The notes beneath the pieces were generated by a model. That model saw only the letters and a program-made list of their open reading frames with translations. It ran no database searches and was not told the DNA's origin. DNA of 64,000 bases, taken from Pseudoclavibacter chungangensis. Its GTDB lineage: Bacteria > Actinomycetota > Actinomycetes > Actinomycetales > Microbacteriaceae. Below, one piece after another: positions 1 through 11,068 of this stretch. How positions within the stretch are numbered: the first letter of the stretch is position 1; each line of letters begins with the position of its first letter. The position numbers and the translations under genes were made by a program. The stretch spans positions 1,488,001 through 1,552,000 of the forward strand of contig NZ_JACCFV010000001.1 of the NCBI RefSeq assembly GCF_013410545.1, written 5' to 3'.

Positions 1-1
1 T

Positions 2-1745
2 CGCTTCGGCGTCACGAGCATGTACCTGACGCACGCCGACGACATCCAGATCAAGCTCGCGCAGGGTGCGAAGCCCGGTGAGGGCGGGCAGCTGCCGCCG
101 ACGAAGGTGTACCCGTGGGTCGCTCGCACACGGCATGCTACGCCCGGCGTCGGGCTCATCTCCCCGCCGCCGCACCACGACATCTACTCGATCGAGGACC
201 TGAAGCAGCTCATCTTCGACCTCAAGCGTGCGAACCCGTCGGCTCGCGTGCACGTCAAGCTCGTGAGCGAGGCGGGGATCGGCGCGGTCGCGGCGGGTGT
301 GACGAAGGCGCTCGCCGACGTCGTGCTCGTGTCGGGCCACGACGGCGGGACCGGCGCATCGCCGCTCAACTCGCTCAAGCACGCCGGCACGCCGTGGGAG
401 ATGGGCCTCGCGGAGACGCAGCAGACCCTCATGCTCAACGGGCTGCGCGACCGCGTGGTCGTGCAGGTCGACGGGCAACTGAAGACGGGGCGCGACGTCA
501 TCGTCGGTGCGCTCCTCGGTGGTGAGGAGTTCGGCTTCGCGACGGCGGCGCTCGTCGTCGAGGGGTGCATCATGATGCGCGTGTGCCACCTTGACACGTG
601 CCCCGTGGGTGTCGCGACCCAGAACCCGGAGCTGCGTCAGCGGTTCCGCGGTCAGGCCGACCACGTGGTCAACTTCTTCGAGTTCATCGCCGAGGAGGTG
701 CGCGAGCACCTCGCTTCGCTCGGGTACCGCTCCCTCGACGAGATCATCGGCCGCAGCGAACTGCTCGAGGCCGACGAGGCCGTCCGGCACTGGAAGACCG
801 AGGGGCTCGACCTCGAGCCCGTGCTCCGCGGCCCCGTGTTCGCGGACGACGAGCCGCGCCTCAACCAGCGCGGCCAGGACCACGAGCTCGACGAGCACTT
901 CGACCAGCAGTTGCTGCACGCGGCGTCCGCGGAGGCGACCGCCGAGGAGCGCACGTTCGACCTCGAGGTGCACAACACCGACCGTGCCGTCGGCACGATG
1001 CTCGGACACCACGTCACGCGCATCCACGGCGAACACGGCCTGCCCACGGGCTCGATCGACATCGTGCTGCACGGGACGGCCGGGCAGTCGCTCGGTGCGT
1101 TCCTGCCCGCCGGTATCCGCATCCGCCTGTTCGGCGACGCGAACGACTACGTCGGCAAGGGCCTCTCGGGTGGTGAGATCGTCGTCCGCCCCGACGAGCG
1201 CGCAACGTTCGACGCGGCCAAGAACGTGATCGCCGGCAACGTCATCGGCTACGGCGCGACGAGCGGCACGATGTTCCTCTCGGGGGTCGTCGGTGAACGC
1301 TTCCTCGTACGCAACTCGGGTGCGACCGCTGTCGCCGAGGCCGTGGGCGACCACGCCCTCGAGTACATGACGGGCGGCCAGGCCGTCGTCCTCGGGACGA
1401 CCGGGAAGAACTTCGGTGCCGGGATGTCCGGCGGCGTCGCGTTCGTCCACAAGCTGCTGCGCAACCTCGTGAACCCCGACTCGCTCGCGACGGGTGAGCT
1501 GCAACTGCTGCCGCTCACCGACGCCGACGCCGACATCCTCCGCGATCTGCTCGAGCAGCACCTCGCGGCCACCGACTCGGCCCGCGCCGTGAAGCTGCTC
1601 GAACGCTTCGACGAGGCCGTGGGCGAGTTCACCAAGGTCCTGCCGCGCGACTACGCCGCGGTGACCGACATCCGACGTGAAGCCGTGGAGAACGGCATGG
1701 ACCCCGACGACCACGACACGTGGGAGCGGATTCTGGAGGCGACCC

Positions 1746-1753
<8 letters not shown>
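2..1753 (+). CDS. gltB: Glutamate synthase large subunit, C-terminal part (cut by window edge)
   Basis: The reading frame is open from base 2, so the gene begins outside the window; 583 residues remain. GltB makes glutamate from 2-oxoglutarate and glutamine-derived ammonia in the cytoplasm, together with GltD. Visible parts are the end of the FMN barrel ([19 protein letters not shown]), the 3Fe-4S cysteines of [12 protein letters not shown] (about 568-603), and the GXGXG beta-helix C-terminal domain with repeated GG motifs. The stop overlaps the gltD GTG start by a few bases, which indicates translational coupling. Confidence 0.97.
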
Positions 1754-3206
<1,453 letters not shown>

Positions 3207-3278
3207 CAGAACTCCTCGATCGCCGGTGGGTCGGCCCGTCGGCCGCCCATCACCTTCCAACCCCTTCGGAGGACGTCC

Positions 3279-4736
3279 ATGACTCGTCGTGCCAAGATCG
3301 TCGCCACGCTCGGACCAGCGGTCGCCACACCGGCCGGTATCAGCCGCCTCATCCAGGCGGGCGTCAACGTCACCCGACTCAACATGAGTCACGGCAACCA
3401 CGAGGTACACGAAGCGAACTTCCGCATGGTCCGCACGGCGGCAGAGGAGGCATCGCTCCCGATCGCGATCCTCGCCGACCTGCAGGGCCCCAAGATCCGC
3501 CTGGCGACCTTCGTCGACGGCCCGCACCACCTCGAGGTGGGCGACGTCTTCAAGATCACGAACCAGGACGTCCCGGGCACCAAGGAGATCGTCGGCACGA
3601 CCTACAAGGGTCTGCCCGAGGACGTCCGGCCCGGTGACCCGCTGCTCATCGACGACGGCAAGGTGCTGCTGCGCGTGCAGTCCACCGACGGCACGACGGT
3701 GACCACGACCGTCGAGGTGCCGGGAGCCGTCTCGAACAACAAGGGCATCAACCTGCCCGGCGTCGCCGTCAACGTGCCCGCGCTGTCGGAGAAGGACGAG
3801 GACGACCTGCGCTGGGCACTGCGCATGGGTGCCGACATCATCGCGCTCTCGTTCGTCCGAGGTCCCGAGGACATCACGCGCGTGCACGAGATCATGGCGG
3901 AGCAGGGCGTCACCGCTCCCGTCATCGCGAAGATCGAGAAGCCGCAGGCGGTCGAGCGCCTCCCCGAGATCGTCGACGCGTTCGACGGCATCATGGTCGC
4001 GCGCGGCGACCTCGGCGTCGAGCTGCCCCTCGAGGCCGTGCCGATCGTGCAGAAGCGCGCGATCGAACTCGCCCGCCGCCGCGCGAAGCCCGTCATCGTC
4101 GCGACGCAGATGCTCGAGACGATGATCGAGAACCCGCGGCCCACGCGCGCCGAGGCGAGCGACTGCGCGAACGCCGTCCTCGACGGTGCCGACGCGCTCA
4201 TGCTCTCGGGCGAGACGAGCGTCGGGGCGCACCCCTTCGCCGCTGTCGAGACGATGGCTCGCATCATCCGGTCGACGGAGGAGCACGGGCTCGACCGCAT
4301 CCCGCCGCTCGGCACGAAGCCGTTCACGCAGGGCGGGGCGATCACGCTCGCGGCCGCCGAGGTGGGCGAGTTCCTCGGCGCGAAGTACTACTGCGTGTTC
4401 ACGGAGTCGGGTGACTCGGTGCGCCGCATGTCGCGCCTGCGCGCCGAGATCCCCATCCTGGGGTTCACGCCGCGCGAGTCGATCCGTCGGCGGATGAACC
4501 TCTACTGGGGCGTCACGCCGTACCTCGTCGACCGCGTGACCCACACCGACGAGATGTTCCGTCAGGTCGACCAGGCCGTCCTCGACCGGGGGCTCGCGGA
4601 ACGCGGCGACAAGGTCGTCATCATCGCCGGTATGCCTCCCGGCATCGCTGGCTCGACGAACGACATGCGCGTGCACCGCATCGGTGACGCGGTCGACGCG
4701 GCGGCGCCCGCCTACGAGGGGCGCCACCGCCGCTGA
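3279..4736 (+). CDS. pyk: Pyruvate kinase
   Basis: 485 residues, full length. Converts phosphoenolpyruvate and ADP to pyruvate and ATP, the last step of glycolysis. The sequence begins RRAKIVATLGPA, has the NMSHG substrate motif near residue 30, and the catalytic-barrel motif KIEKPQAVE and MLSGETSVG stretch. A GGAGG ribosome site lies just upstream (about 3267-3271). It follows gltD by 72 bases and ends in a strong hairpin at 4752-4781. Confidence 0.98.
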   Translation: MTRRAKIVATLGPAVATPAGISRLIQAGVNVTRLNMSHGNHEVHEANFRMVRTAAEEASLPIAILADLQGPKIRLATFVDGPHHLEVGDVFKITNQDVPGTKEIVGTTYKGLPEDVRPGDPLLIDDGKVLLRVQSTDGTTVTTTVEVPGAVSNNKGINLPGVAVNVPALSEKDEDDLRWALRMGADIIALSFVRGPEDITRVHEIMAEQGVTAPVIAKIEKPQAVERLPEIVDAFDGIMVARGDLGVELPLEAVPIVQKRAIELARRRAKPVIVATQMLETMIENPRPTRAEASDCANAVLDGADALMLSGETSVGAHPFAAVETMARIIRSTEEHGLDRIPPLGTKPFTQGGAITLAAAEVGEFLGAKYYCVFTESGDSVRRMSRLRAEIPILGFTPRESIRRRMNLYWGVTPYLVDRVTHTDEMFRQVDQAVLDRGLAERGDKVVIIAGMPPGIAGSTNDMRVHRIGDAVDAAAPAYEGRHRR

Positions 4737-4751
4737 TCCGGGCGCGACGCG

Positions 4752-4781
4752 AGCGGGCGGGGACCACGGTCCCCGCCCGCT
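4752..4781. terminator. Hairpin terminator between pyk and lysE
   Basis: A perfect 14-base inverted repeat (arms AGCGGGCGGGGACC and its complement) with a two-base centre. It sits between the convergent genes pyk and lysE and could stop transcription from both sides. There is no T-tract, as is usual in actinobacteria. Confidence 0.75.
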
Positions 4782-4840
4782 TCCGTGTCCGGTTCGCGCA
4801 TCGCGCGCGCCGACCGCGCGGATCGCACCGATCGCAGGCG

Positions 4841-5620
4841 TCAGGCGAACACGAGCCGTGCGGCGATGACGAGCATGACGACGGCGATCCCGATGTCGAG
4901 CACCTGCCACGAACGCGGCGAGGCGAAGAACGGGCGCAGGCGGCGAGCGCCGTAGCCGAGCAGCGGGAACCACAGCGAGCTCGCGACGACGCCGCCCGCG
5001 AGGAACACCCAGCGCAGCGTCTCGCCGTGCGTGTTGGCGATCGCGCCGAGCAGGACCACCGTGTCGATGTAGCAGTGCGGGTTGAGGTAGGTCACGGCGA
5101 GGATCGAGAGGAGCGCGGCGCGGCGGCCCGTGCCGGGCACGGCACGCTCGGCGCCGTCGGTCGCGCTCGTCGCCGCGGGTGCGCTGCCCGCTCCCGCGAT
5201 CGTGCCCCGGGCGGGCCCACCGGGCGAGCGTGCGACGTCGACGGTGCCGAGCGCGGCTGTCGTGGCCATCTCCCGCCGCACGGGTGTCGCGTCGTGCGAA
5301 CGCTCGTCGGCGTCGTCGACCACGAGCGCGCTCGGGCGGAACGCGCGGCGGATCGCGTGCGCCGCGTAGAGCACGAGGAACGCGGCCCCGGCCCACGAGG
5401 CGATCGTGACGGCCGCGGGCGCCGCCTCGACGAGCGCGCCGATGCCGAGCACGCCGAGCGTCATGAGCAGGATGTCGGAGGCGACGCAGACGACGACCAT
5501 CATGCCGACGTTCCGTCCGCGGATGCCGGCTCGCAGGAGCAGCGCGTTCTGCGCACCGATCGCGACGATGAGCGCGAGCGTGTTGCCGAACCCCGAGAGC
5601 CACACCGTGACGAGATCCAT
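4841..5620 (-). CDS. lysE: LysE/ArgO-type basic amino acid exporter
   Basis: 259 residues, inner membrane. LysE-family proteins export lysine and arginine. The N-terminus LALIVAIGAQNALLLRAG is the family hallmark (AQN motif) and hydrophobic segments follow. The ATG at 5620 was chosen for its AGGAAGG ribosome site; the frame extends further up but without family similarity. An Ala/Gly/Ser-rich stretch of roughly 55-60 residues, near residues 105-165, makes it longer than usual (about 200-235). It is divergent from lysG, the normal regulator arrangement. The 5' leader carries GTGTGCCGAC twice in tandem (5636-5655). Confidence 0.9.
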   Translation of the reverse strand: MDLVTVWLSGFGNTLALIVAIGAQNALLLRAGIRGRNVGMMVVVCVASDILLMTLGVLGIGALVEAAPAAVTIASWAGAAFLVLYAAHAIRRAFRPSALVVDDADERSHDATPVRREMATTAALGTVDVARSPGGPARGTIAGAGSAPAATSATDGAERAVPGTGRRAALLSILAVTYLNPHCYIDTVVLLGAIANTHGETLRWVFLAGGVVASSLWFPLLGYGARRLRPFFASPRSWQVLDIGIAVVMLVIAARLVFA

Positions 5621-5711
5621 GCCGGTCCTTCCTCCGTGTGCCGACGTGTGCCGACACGTGGAGCGTATGAGGGCTCCGGTCATGAATCCAGCGAATGTTC
5701 GTGAGGCCCCA

Positions 5712-5717
5712 TAAGCT
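5712..5717 (+). promoter_or_regulatory. -10 hexamer of a probable leaderless lysG transcript
   Basis: TAAGCT ends 7 bases before the lysG ATG at 5725, so transcription would begin at or next to the start codon. No Shine-Dalgarno sequence is present. Confidence 0.5.
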
Positions 5718-5724
5718 GAGCTTC

Positions 5725-6654
5725 ATGTTGCCCGTCACGATCGAACAGCTCGACACCCTCGACGCCGTCATCCGCGAGGGCTCGTTCGAGCGGGCGGCTC
5801 GTGCGCTCCGCATCACGCCCTCGGCCGTGTCCCAGCGCATGAAGGCGCTCGAGGAGACCGTCGGACGGATCGTCGTTCGCCGGTCGACGCCGACGGCGGT
5901 CACGGACGCCGGCGCGACGCTCCTGCGCTACGCGCGGCAGGTCCGCCTCCTCGGGGAGGAGGCCCGGCGGGAGCTGGGCGGCGACGAGGACGGGACCGGC
6001 TGGACCGAGGTCCCCATCGCCGTGAGCGCCGAGTCGCTCGAGCTCTGGTTCCTCGATCTCGTGGATCACCTCCCCGCCGACTCGCGGATCGCGCTCCGGC
6101 TCTTCCGCGTCGACGAGCACCACACGACGGAGCCGCTGCGGGACGGGAGCGTGTTCGCGGCGATCACGGTGTCGCCCGAAGCGGTGCAGGGCTGCTCCGT
6201 CGAGTCGCTCGGCGTGATGCCCTACGTCGCCGTCGCGACACCGGAGCTCGTCGCGCTCGCCGCGGACGAGGGCATCGAGCGCGTTCCCGTCATCGACTTC
6301 GACGACGCCGACCCGCTCCAGCGCCGGTTCCTGAAGCAGCTCGGTGCCCGGAATCCCGTGACCGGGTACGTGCTGCCGACGACGGCCGCGTTCGCGTCGG
6401 GGATCCGGCGCGGTCTCGGGTGGGGGTTCATGCCCGCGACCGCCGTCGCCGAGGAGCTGGCCGACGGCCGACTCGCCCCGATCCTGCCGGGCGCGAGCGT
6501 CACGGTCCCGCTGTACCTCCAGCGCTGGAACATCGCCTCGACGGTGCTCGACACCGTCTCGGAGGCCGTGCGACGCGCGGCGGCGGCACACCTCGTGACG
6601 GGCTCGGCGCACGTCCCTCGTCCGGAGGACGCGGGGTTCGCCGCGGGGCACTAG
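5725..6654 (+). CDS. lysG: LysR-family regulator of amino acid export (LysG/ArgP type)
   Basis: 309 residues. Begins with a winged helix-turn-helix (FERAARALRITPSAVSQRMK, about residues 22-41), followed by the effector-binding domain. LysG/ArgP proteins sense lysine or arginine and activate the divergent exporter gene. The ATG at 5725 gives the usual MLPVTIEQLDTL start; an in-frame ATG at 5695 has no support. The 104-base gap to lysE must contain the operator. Confidence 0.9.
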   Translation: MLPVTIEQLDTLDAVIREGSFERAARALRITPSAVSQRMKALEETVGRIVVRRSTPTAVTDAGATLLRYARQVRLLGEEARRELGGDEDGTGWTEVPIAVSAESLELWFLDLVDHLPADSRIALRLFRVDEHHTTEPLRDGSVFAAITVSPEAVQGCSVESLGVMPYVAVATPELVALAADEGIERVPVIDFDDADPLQRRFLKQLGARNPVTGYVLPTTAAFASGIRRGLGWGFMPATAVAEELADGRLAPILPGASVTVPLYLQRWNIASTVLDTVSEAVRRAAAAHLVTGSAHVPRPEDAGFAAGH

Positions 6655-6657
6655 CAT
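6652..6657 (+). promoter_or_regulatory. -10 hexamer of a probable leaderless GT2 transcript
   Basis: TAGCAT overlaps the lysG stop codon and ends 7 bases before the GTG at 6665. This would make the glycosyltransferase operon start with a leaderless message independent of lysG. Confidence 0.45.
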
Positions 6658-6664
6658 CCTGAGC

Positions 6665-7930
6665 GTGCCCGCCGACCCTCGACCCCCGTCGCAGTCACGA
6701 GGTGCGCCCCGACGCCGGCACGCCGCGTCCGTGCTCGCCGCCGTGACGGGCGGTGCGTATCTCGTCCTGCGCGCGACGCAGCTCGTCCGCGCTCGGGCGC
6801 GACGCACGCCCGACGGACCGCCCCCGATGCGGAGCCGGGTGCGCATCGTCCAGCCGATCCGTTCCGGCGACCCGAGCCTCGCCGCGACCCTCGCGACGTC
6901 CGTGCGGCTCGCCGCGGACGCGCACCACGAGATCGTGCTCGAGTGGCTCGTCGACGACGACGACCGGGTCGCGGAGGAGACCTGCACGCGCATTCGCGCC
7001 GACGCACCGGCGGATGTGACGGTCCGCGTCGTCACGTGCCCGCCCGCACCCGCGGACGTCAATCCGAAGACGTGGAAGCTCGCGCGAGCGACCGATCAGG
7101 GCGCGGCCCCGCACCCGGACGAGAACGGCTCGGACGTGCTCGTCGTCCTCGACGACGACACCGAGCTCACCGTGGACGGCCTCGACGCGCTCGTGGCGGG
7201 ACTCGCGGGCGGGGCGGCGATCGCCACGGGCCTGCCCGCGTACCGCCGGGCGGGCACGCCGTGGTCACGCCTGACGGCGGACTGGGTGAACACCTCCGCG
7301 GTCCCGACCTACCTCGGCATGCCCGGTGCGCCGCTCAGCGTGAACGGCATGTGCTACGCCGTCCGGCCCGCCGAGCTCCGGGCACGGGGAGGCTTCGATG
7401 CGATCGCGGCGGAACTGACGGACGATTTCGCGATCGCGCGACTCGTCGGACGCGACGGAACGGCCATCGTGCAGACGAGCCGACCGCAGTGGATCTCGAC
7501 GCACGTGCCGGATCTCGGCGCGTACCTCCGGCTCATGCACCGGTGGATGACGTTCGCCCTCGTGCTCCTGCGTCGCATCGACGCGCCGTCGCGTCGCCGC
7601 GTCGTGACGCAACTCGGCCTGCCACCGGTCCTGCTCGCCGTCACGCTCGCATGCGCCGCGCAGGCCGCGCCCGTGGGCGCGCTCGTCGCGATCGGGGTCC
7701 TCGCGGGACGCGCGGTGGTGCTCCGGGAGGGCCGGCGACTCGTGGGCGGCCGGGCCCGGACCGCCGATGTCGAGGCGTTCGCCGGCGGGTTCGTGACCGA
7801 GCTCGCCCAGCCGTTGCACGCGCTGCACGCCGCCCTCGACCCCGTCGTCACCTGGCGTGGTCACCGATTCGGGGTCGCGCGCGACGGGACGTTCCAGGAC
7901 GTCGGACGGACGGGCGGTCGCGGCGCATGA
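6665..7930 (+). CDS. Family 2 glycosyltransferase, ceramide-glucosyltransferase-like
   Basis: 421 residues. A hydrophobic N-terminal segment (about 20-38) is followed by a GT-A catalytic domain with VVLDDDTEL (about 160-168) and ELTDDFAIARLV (about 248-259). Next comes RLMHRWM near 290, a variant of the (Q/R)XXRW motif of GT21/HpnI-type enzymes, and two C-terminal membrane spans. This points to a membrane enzyme that adds a sugar to a lipid-like acceptor. It is the first gene of a tightly packed set: its stop overlaps the next start by 4 bases. The acceptor and sugar cannot be read from the sequence. Confidence 0.8.
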   Translation: MPADPRPPSQSRGAPRRRHAASVLAAVTGGAYLVLRATQLVRARARRTPDGPPPMRSRVRIVQPIRSGDPSLAATLATSVRLAADAHHEIVLEWLVDDDDRVAEETCTRIRADAPADVTVRVVTCPPAPADVNPKTWKLARATDQGAAPHPDENGSDVLVVLDDDTELTVDGLDALVAGLAGGAAIATGLPAYRRAGTPWSRLTADWVNTSAVPTYLGMPGAPLSVNGMCYAVRPAELRARGGFDAIAAELTDDFAIARLVGRDGTAIVQTSRPQWISTHVPDLGAYLRLMHRWMTFALVLLRRIDAPSRRRVVTQLGLPPVLLAVTLACAAQAAPVGALVAIGVLAGRAVVLREGRRLVGGRARTADVEAFAGGFVTELAQPLHALHAALDPVVTWRGHRFGVARDGTFQDVGRTGGRGA

Positions 7931-9855
7931 AGCCGTTCCAGGTGATCGTCCTCTCCGGCGGCGCACGGTGGGGGACCCGGAGCGTCGGTCGGACGCAGCG
8001 GCGTGTCCTCGCGTCGGTCGGGGTGCGCGACGGTGAGCTCGTGGGTGTCGAGTTCCCGTTCGGCCGGCCGGTTCGGCCCGCCCGACGCACGAGCATCGTC
8101 GTCTCGTCCGCCGTCAACGGGCTGCGGTACGCGCGCTCACTGCTCCCGCTCCGCGCGTTCCGCGACCGGCTTCTGCCGCTGCTCGGCGACGCGGAGCGCA
8201 CGCTCGTCGTCGCGCGCAGCCAGGGACTCCACCTCCTGGAACGCGCGAACGTCCCCGATGCGCTTCTCGAACGGCTCCGCGTCGTCGCACTCGGGCCGAT
8301 CTCGCCGACCCTCCTGCGCGGTGGTCGCCCCGTTCCCGCCGCGGACCTCGTGACGGTGCTCGGCCGACGCGACGCGTTCGCGGCCAGGACGGCGCCGTCG
8401 CTCGAGGCCGGTGTCGACGCCGACCACTTGGGCTATCTCGACGATCCGGGCGTCCATCGCATCCTGCGCGACGCCGTCCGGCGGACGCGCGAGGAGGGGG
8501 AGCGGGCGGCCGCTCATCGTGCCGAGCGCGCACCCCGGATCGTGCTCGCGGCGCCCCCGTTCTCGGGGCACCTGCACCCGCTGCTCGGGGTGGCCGACGC
8601 CCTCCGCGTCGCCGGGGCACAGCTCGTCGTGTGCAGCACGGCGGACCGGCGCGGCGAGATCGAGGCGGAGGGGTTCGCCTTCGAACCGCTCGCACCTGGC
8701 CGGGAGCACGAGGTCTGGGCCATGAGCGAGATCGATCACCGGCGCGGCGTGAAGGCGGTCGCCATGTGGCGGGAACTGCGCCGGAACCTGCGGGTGGCGC
8801 GCGACATCGTTCCCGAACTCGAGGACGTCGTGCGCCGCTTCGACGCGGACGGGATCGTCGCGGACTTCACGCTGCCGCACGCGGGTGTCGCCGCCGAGCT
8901 TACGGGACGTGCGTGGATCACGACGATGCCGAGTCCGTGTGCGATCGAGTGTGCCGACGGGCCGCCGAGCTACTGCGGCGGCCTCACGCCGGACGCGACA
9001 CCGCGGGGTCGGCTGCGCGACGCGGCGTTCCGGCTCGCGGTGCGCGCGTTCAAGTTCGTCGCGCACCGGCTCGTCGCCGATCTTGCGCGCGACGAGATCC
9101 CCGCCGTGTACCGCGCGGACGGCTCGGAACGCGCCTATTCCCCGCAGCGCGTGCTGTGTCTCGGCGAGCGCTCGTTCGAGTTCGCGACGCGCTGGCCGCG
9201 TGCCGTGCGCTTCACGGGGCCGGTCAGGTACACCCCGCGCGGCGCGCTGCGGCGTTCCGGGGCGCCCGAACGACTGCGGCGGGAACCGGGCCCCCTCGTG
9301 GTGCTCTCGTTCGGCACCCACCTCGCGCACGTCAAGCGGGACCTGGGGCCCGTCCTCGATCGACTCCGCGCCCTCGTGCCGGAGGCCGACGTCGTCGTCG
9401 CGGCGGGGCGCCCGGACGCCGACGCGATGCACGTGCCCGGTGCGGACGAGCGGCTCCGTATCGTCCCCTACCTCGACTACGACGGCCTCGACGAGGCCGA
9501 CGTCGTCGTGCACCACGGCGGTGCGGGCATCACGTGGGCGGCGCTCGCGTCCGGCCGTCGCCAGATCGTCGTCCCCGCCGATCACGACCAGTTCGATTTC
9601 GCCGCGCGACTCGCGTACCGGGGCCTCGCCGTGCGCGTGGACGAGCCGGCCGACGTCCCCGCTGCACTCCGCCGGCTGCTCGACGAACCCGATCCCGCCG
9701 CCGGGGAGCGAGCACGGTGGGCCCGGCGGCTGTCCGCGAACGACGGTGCCGCGCGCGCGGCGGCGCAGGTCCTCCTCGATGTGGTCGGCACGGAGCGTTC
9801 CGCCGATGTCGTCCGGGCCGGGCGGGAGGAGGGTCATCGTGTCGCGACTCACTGA
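7927..9855 (+). CDS. Two-domain protein: unknown N-terminal domain fused to a GT1/MGT-type glycosyltransferase
   Basis: 642 residues, much longer than the usual 400 or so for this family. Residues about 203-640 are a GT-B glycosyltransferase: RIVLAAPPFSGHLHPLL opens it, and VVHHGGAGITWAAL near 527 with VPADHDQFDFA is the nucleotide-sugar site of UGT/macrolide/zeaxanthin glucosyltransferases. Residues 1-195 are a separate domain. VVARSQGLHLL and VTVLGRRDAFA faintly recall an alpha/beta-hydrolase elbow and acid loop, but this is only inference. Start ATG 7927 overlaps the previous stop as ATGA. Confidence 0.8.
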   Translation: MKPFQVIVLSGGARWGTRSVGRTQRRVLASVGVRDGELVGVEFPFGRPVRPARRTSIVVSSAVNGLRYARSLLPLRAFRDRLLPLLGDAERTLVVARSQGLHLLERANVPDALLERLRVVALGPISPTLLRGGRPVPAADLVTVLGRRDAFAARTAPSLEAGVDADHLGYLDDPGVHRILRDAVRRTREEGERAAAHRAERAPRIVLAAPPFSGHLHPLLGVADALRVAGAQLVVCSTADRRGEIEAEGFAFEPLAPGREHEVWAMSEIDHRRGVKAVAMWRELRRNLRVARDIVPELEDVVRRFDADGIVADFTLPHAGVAAELTGRAWITTMPSPCAIECADGPPSYCGGLTPDATPRGRLRDAAFRLAVRAFKFVAHRLVADLARDEIPAVYRADGSERAYSPQRVLCLGERSFEFATRWPRAVRFTGPVRYTPRGALRRSGAPERLRREPGPLVVLSFGTHLAHVKRDLGPVLDRLRALVPEADVVVAAGRPDADAMHVPGADERLRIVPYLDYDGLDEADVVVHHGGAGITWAALASGRRQIVVPADHDQFDFAARLAYRGLAVRVDEPADVPAALRRLLDEPDPAAGERARWARRLSANDGAARAAAQVLLDVVGTERSADVVRAGREEGHRVATH

Positions 9856-11068
9856 TCGGGGTGGCGTGAGGTCCACCGGGACCGCGCCGCGCACGGCGTC
9901 GAACCTCCATCGCGTCCACGAGGAGCGCGTCTTCCGGGCGGCACACCCCGTCGCGTACCCGTTACTGTGCCGCATCCGCGTCCCGGTGCTGCGCGTGCCC
10001 GGCGTCGGGGTCGTCGTCCGCGACACGCGACTCATACGCCGGGTGCTGCTCGACGGCGACACCTTCGACAAGACCGGACCGGGGTCACCGGCCGACCTCT
10101 GGACGCCCATCCTCGGCCCCTCGGTGCTCCTCAACATGGAGGGTGCCGATCATGCGTCCCTCCGCCGCAAGCTCGCGCCGCTGTTCACGCCCTCGGCAGT
10201 GGCGCACCTCGCCGATGCCGGGCTCGCGCCGCTCCTCGCGGACGCGGTCCGTCGCCTGCGGGGCGGTGAGACGGTCGACGTCGTCGCGCTCGCCCGCTCG
10301 TGCGCGTCGCGGCTGATCGCCGAACTCGCCGGGCTGCCGCAGGACACCCTCGACGACGAACTGTTCGCGCGCATCACCCGCATCACCGGCATGGTGCGGC
10401 TGACGAGCTCGAGGTTCTCGCCGCGACAGGTGGGAGCGGCCCGCTCGATCCTCGCCGACCTCACGACCGGTGCCGCGACGGCCTACCGGGCGGGGGACGA
10501 GTCGACGGTCCCCGGACGGATGCGGCAGCTCGGACTCAGCGAGCGCGAGGCGCTCGGCGCCGTCGGTGCCTTCGTCCTCACGGGAACGGAGACGCTCGTG
10601 GCCTTCATCCCGCGGCTCGTGGCGATCCTCGTGGATTCCGGATGGTTCGAGCGCCTTCGGGCCGAGCTGGAGCTCCGGGACGAGCTCGTCCAGGAGGGAC
10701 TGCGCGTGACGACCCCCTCACCCGTCATGCTGCGCAGCGTCCGCGGCCCCTCGACGCTCGGCGACGTCGCGGTCAGGCGCGGCGATCGGCTCGTGCTCGC
10801 CAACTTCCTCGCGAATCGCGGCCCCGGTGATTTCGCGCCGGGGCGAGGCCGGGCGGCGGGCCAGAAACAGCTCTGGTTCGGCGCGGGGCCCCACTTCTGT
10901 CTCGGTGCACCGCTCGCGCTCGCGCAGATCGCCAGGGTGCTCGACGCGCTCGTCGAGGGTACGGCCGACGGCCCCGCGGAGGTCACGGCGCGGCGCCCCG
11001 CCCGTGGGGTCCTGATCCCCGGCTACCGCGAACTCCTGCTCCGGCGCGCCGACGGGGCCAGGCCGTGA
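9839..11068 (+). CDS. Cytochrome P450
   Basis: 409 residues, soluble bacterial type. Motifs in order: I-helix TGTET (about 247-251), K-helix ExxR as EGLR (about 287), and the heme loop FGAGPHFCLG (about 347-356) with the cysteine ligand near 354. It would hydroxylate or oxidise an organic substrate and needs a ferredoxin partner not found here. GTG at 9839 has a GGAGGAGGG ribosome site and overlaps the previous gene by 17 bases. The operon suggests oxidative tailoring of the same molecule that the two glycosyltransferases modify. Confidence 0.92.
   Translation: MSRLTDRGGVRSTGTAPRTASNLHRVHEERVFRAAHPVAYPLLCRIRVPVLRVPGVGVVVRDTRLIRRVLLDGDTFDKTGPGSPADLWTPILGPSVLLNMEGADHASLRRKLAPLFTPSAVAHLADAGLAPLLADAVRRLRGGETVDVVALARSCASRLIAELAGLPQDTLDDELFARITRITGMVRLTSSRFSPRQVGAARSILADLTTGAATAYRAGDESTVPGRMRQLGLSEREALGAVGAFVLTGTETLVAFIPRLVAILVDSGWFERLRAELELRDELVQEGLRVTTPSPVMLRSVRGPSTLGDVAVRRGDRLVLANFLANRGPGDFAPGRGRAAGQKQLWFGAGPHFCLGAPLALAQIARVLDALVEGTADGPAEVTARRPARGVLIPGYRELLLRRADGARP

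Noticed and set aside
8137..10137. Long minus-strand frame opposite the GT1 fusion and P450
   Set aside because: Shadow of real genes: low-complexity, charged composition, no start signal or domain.
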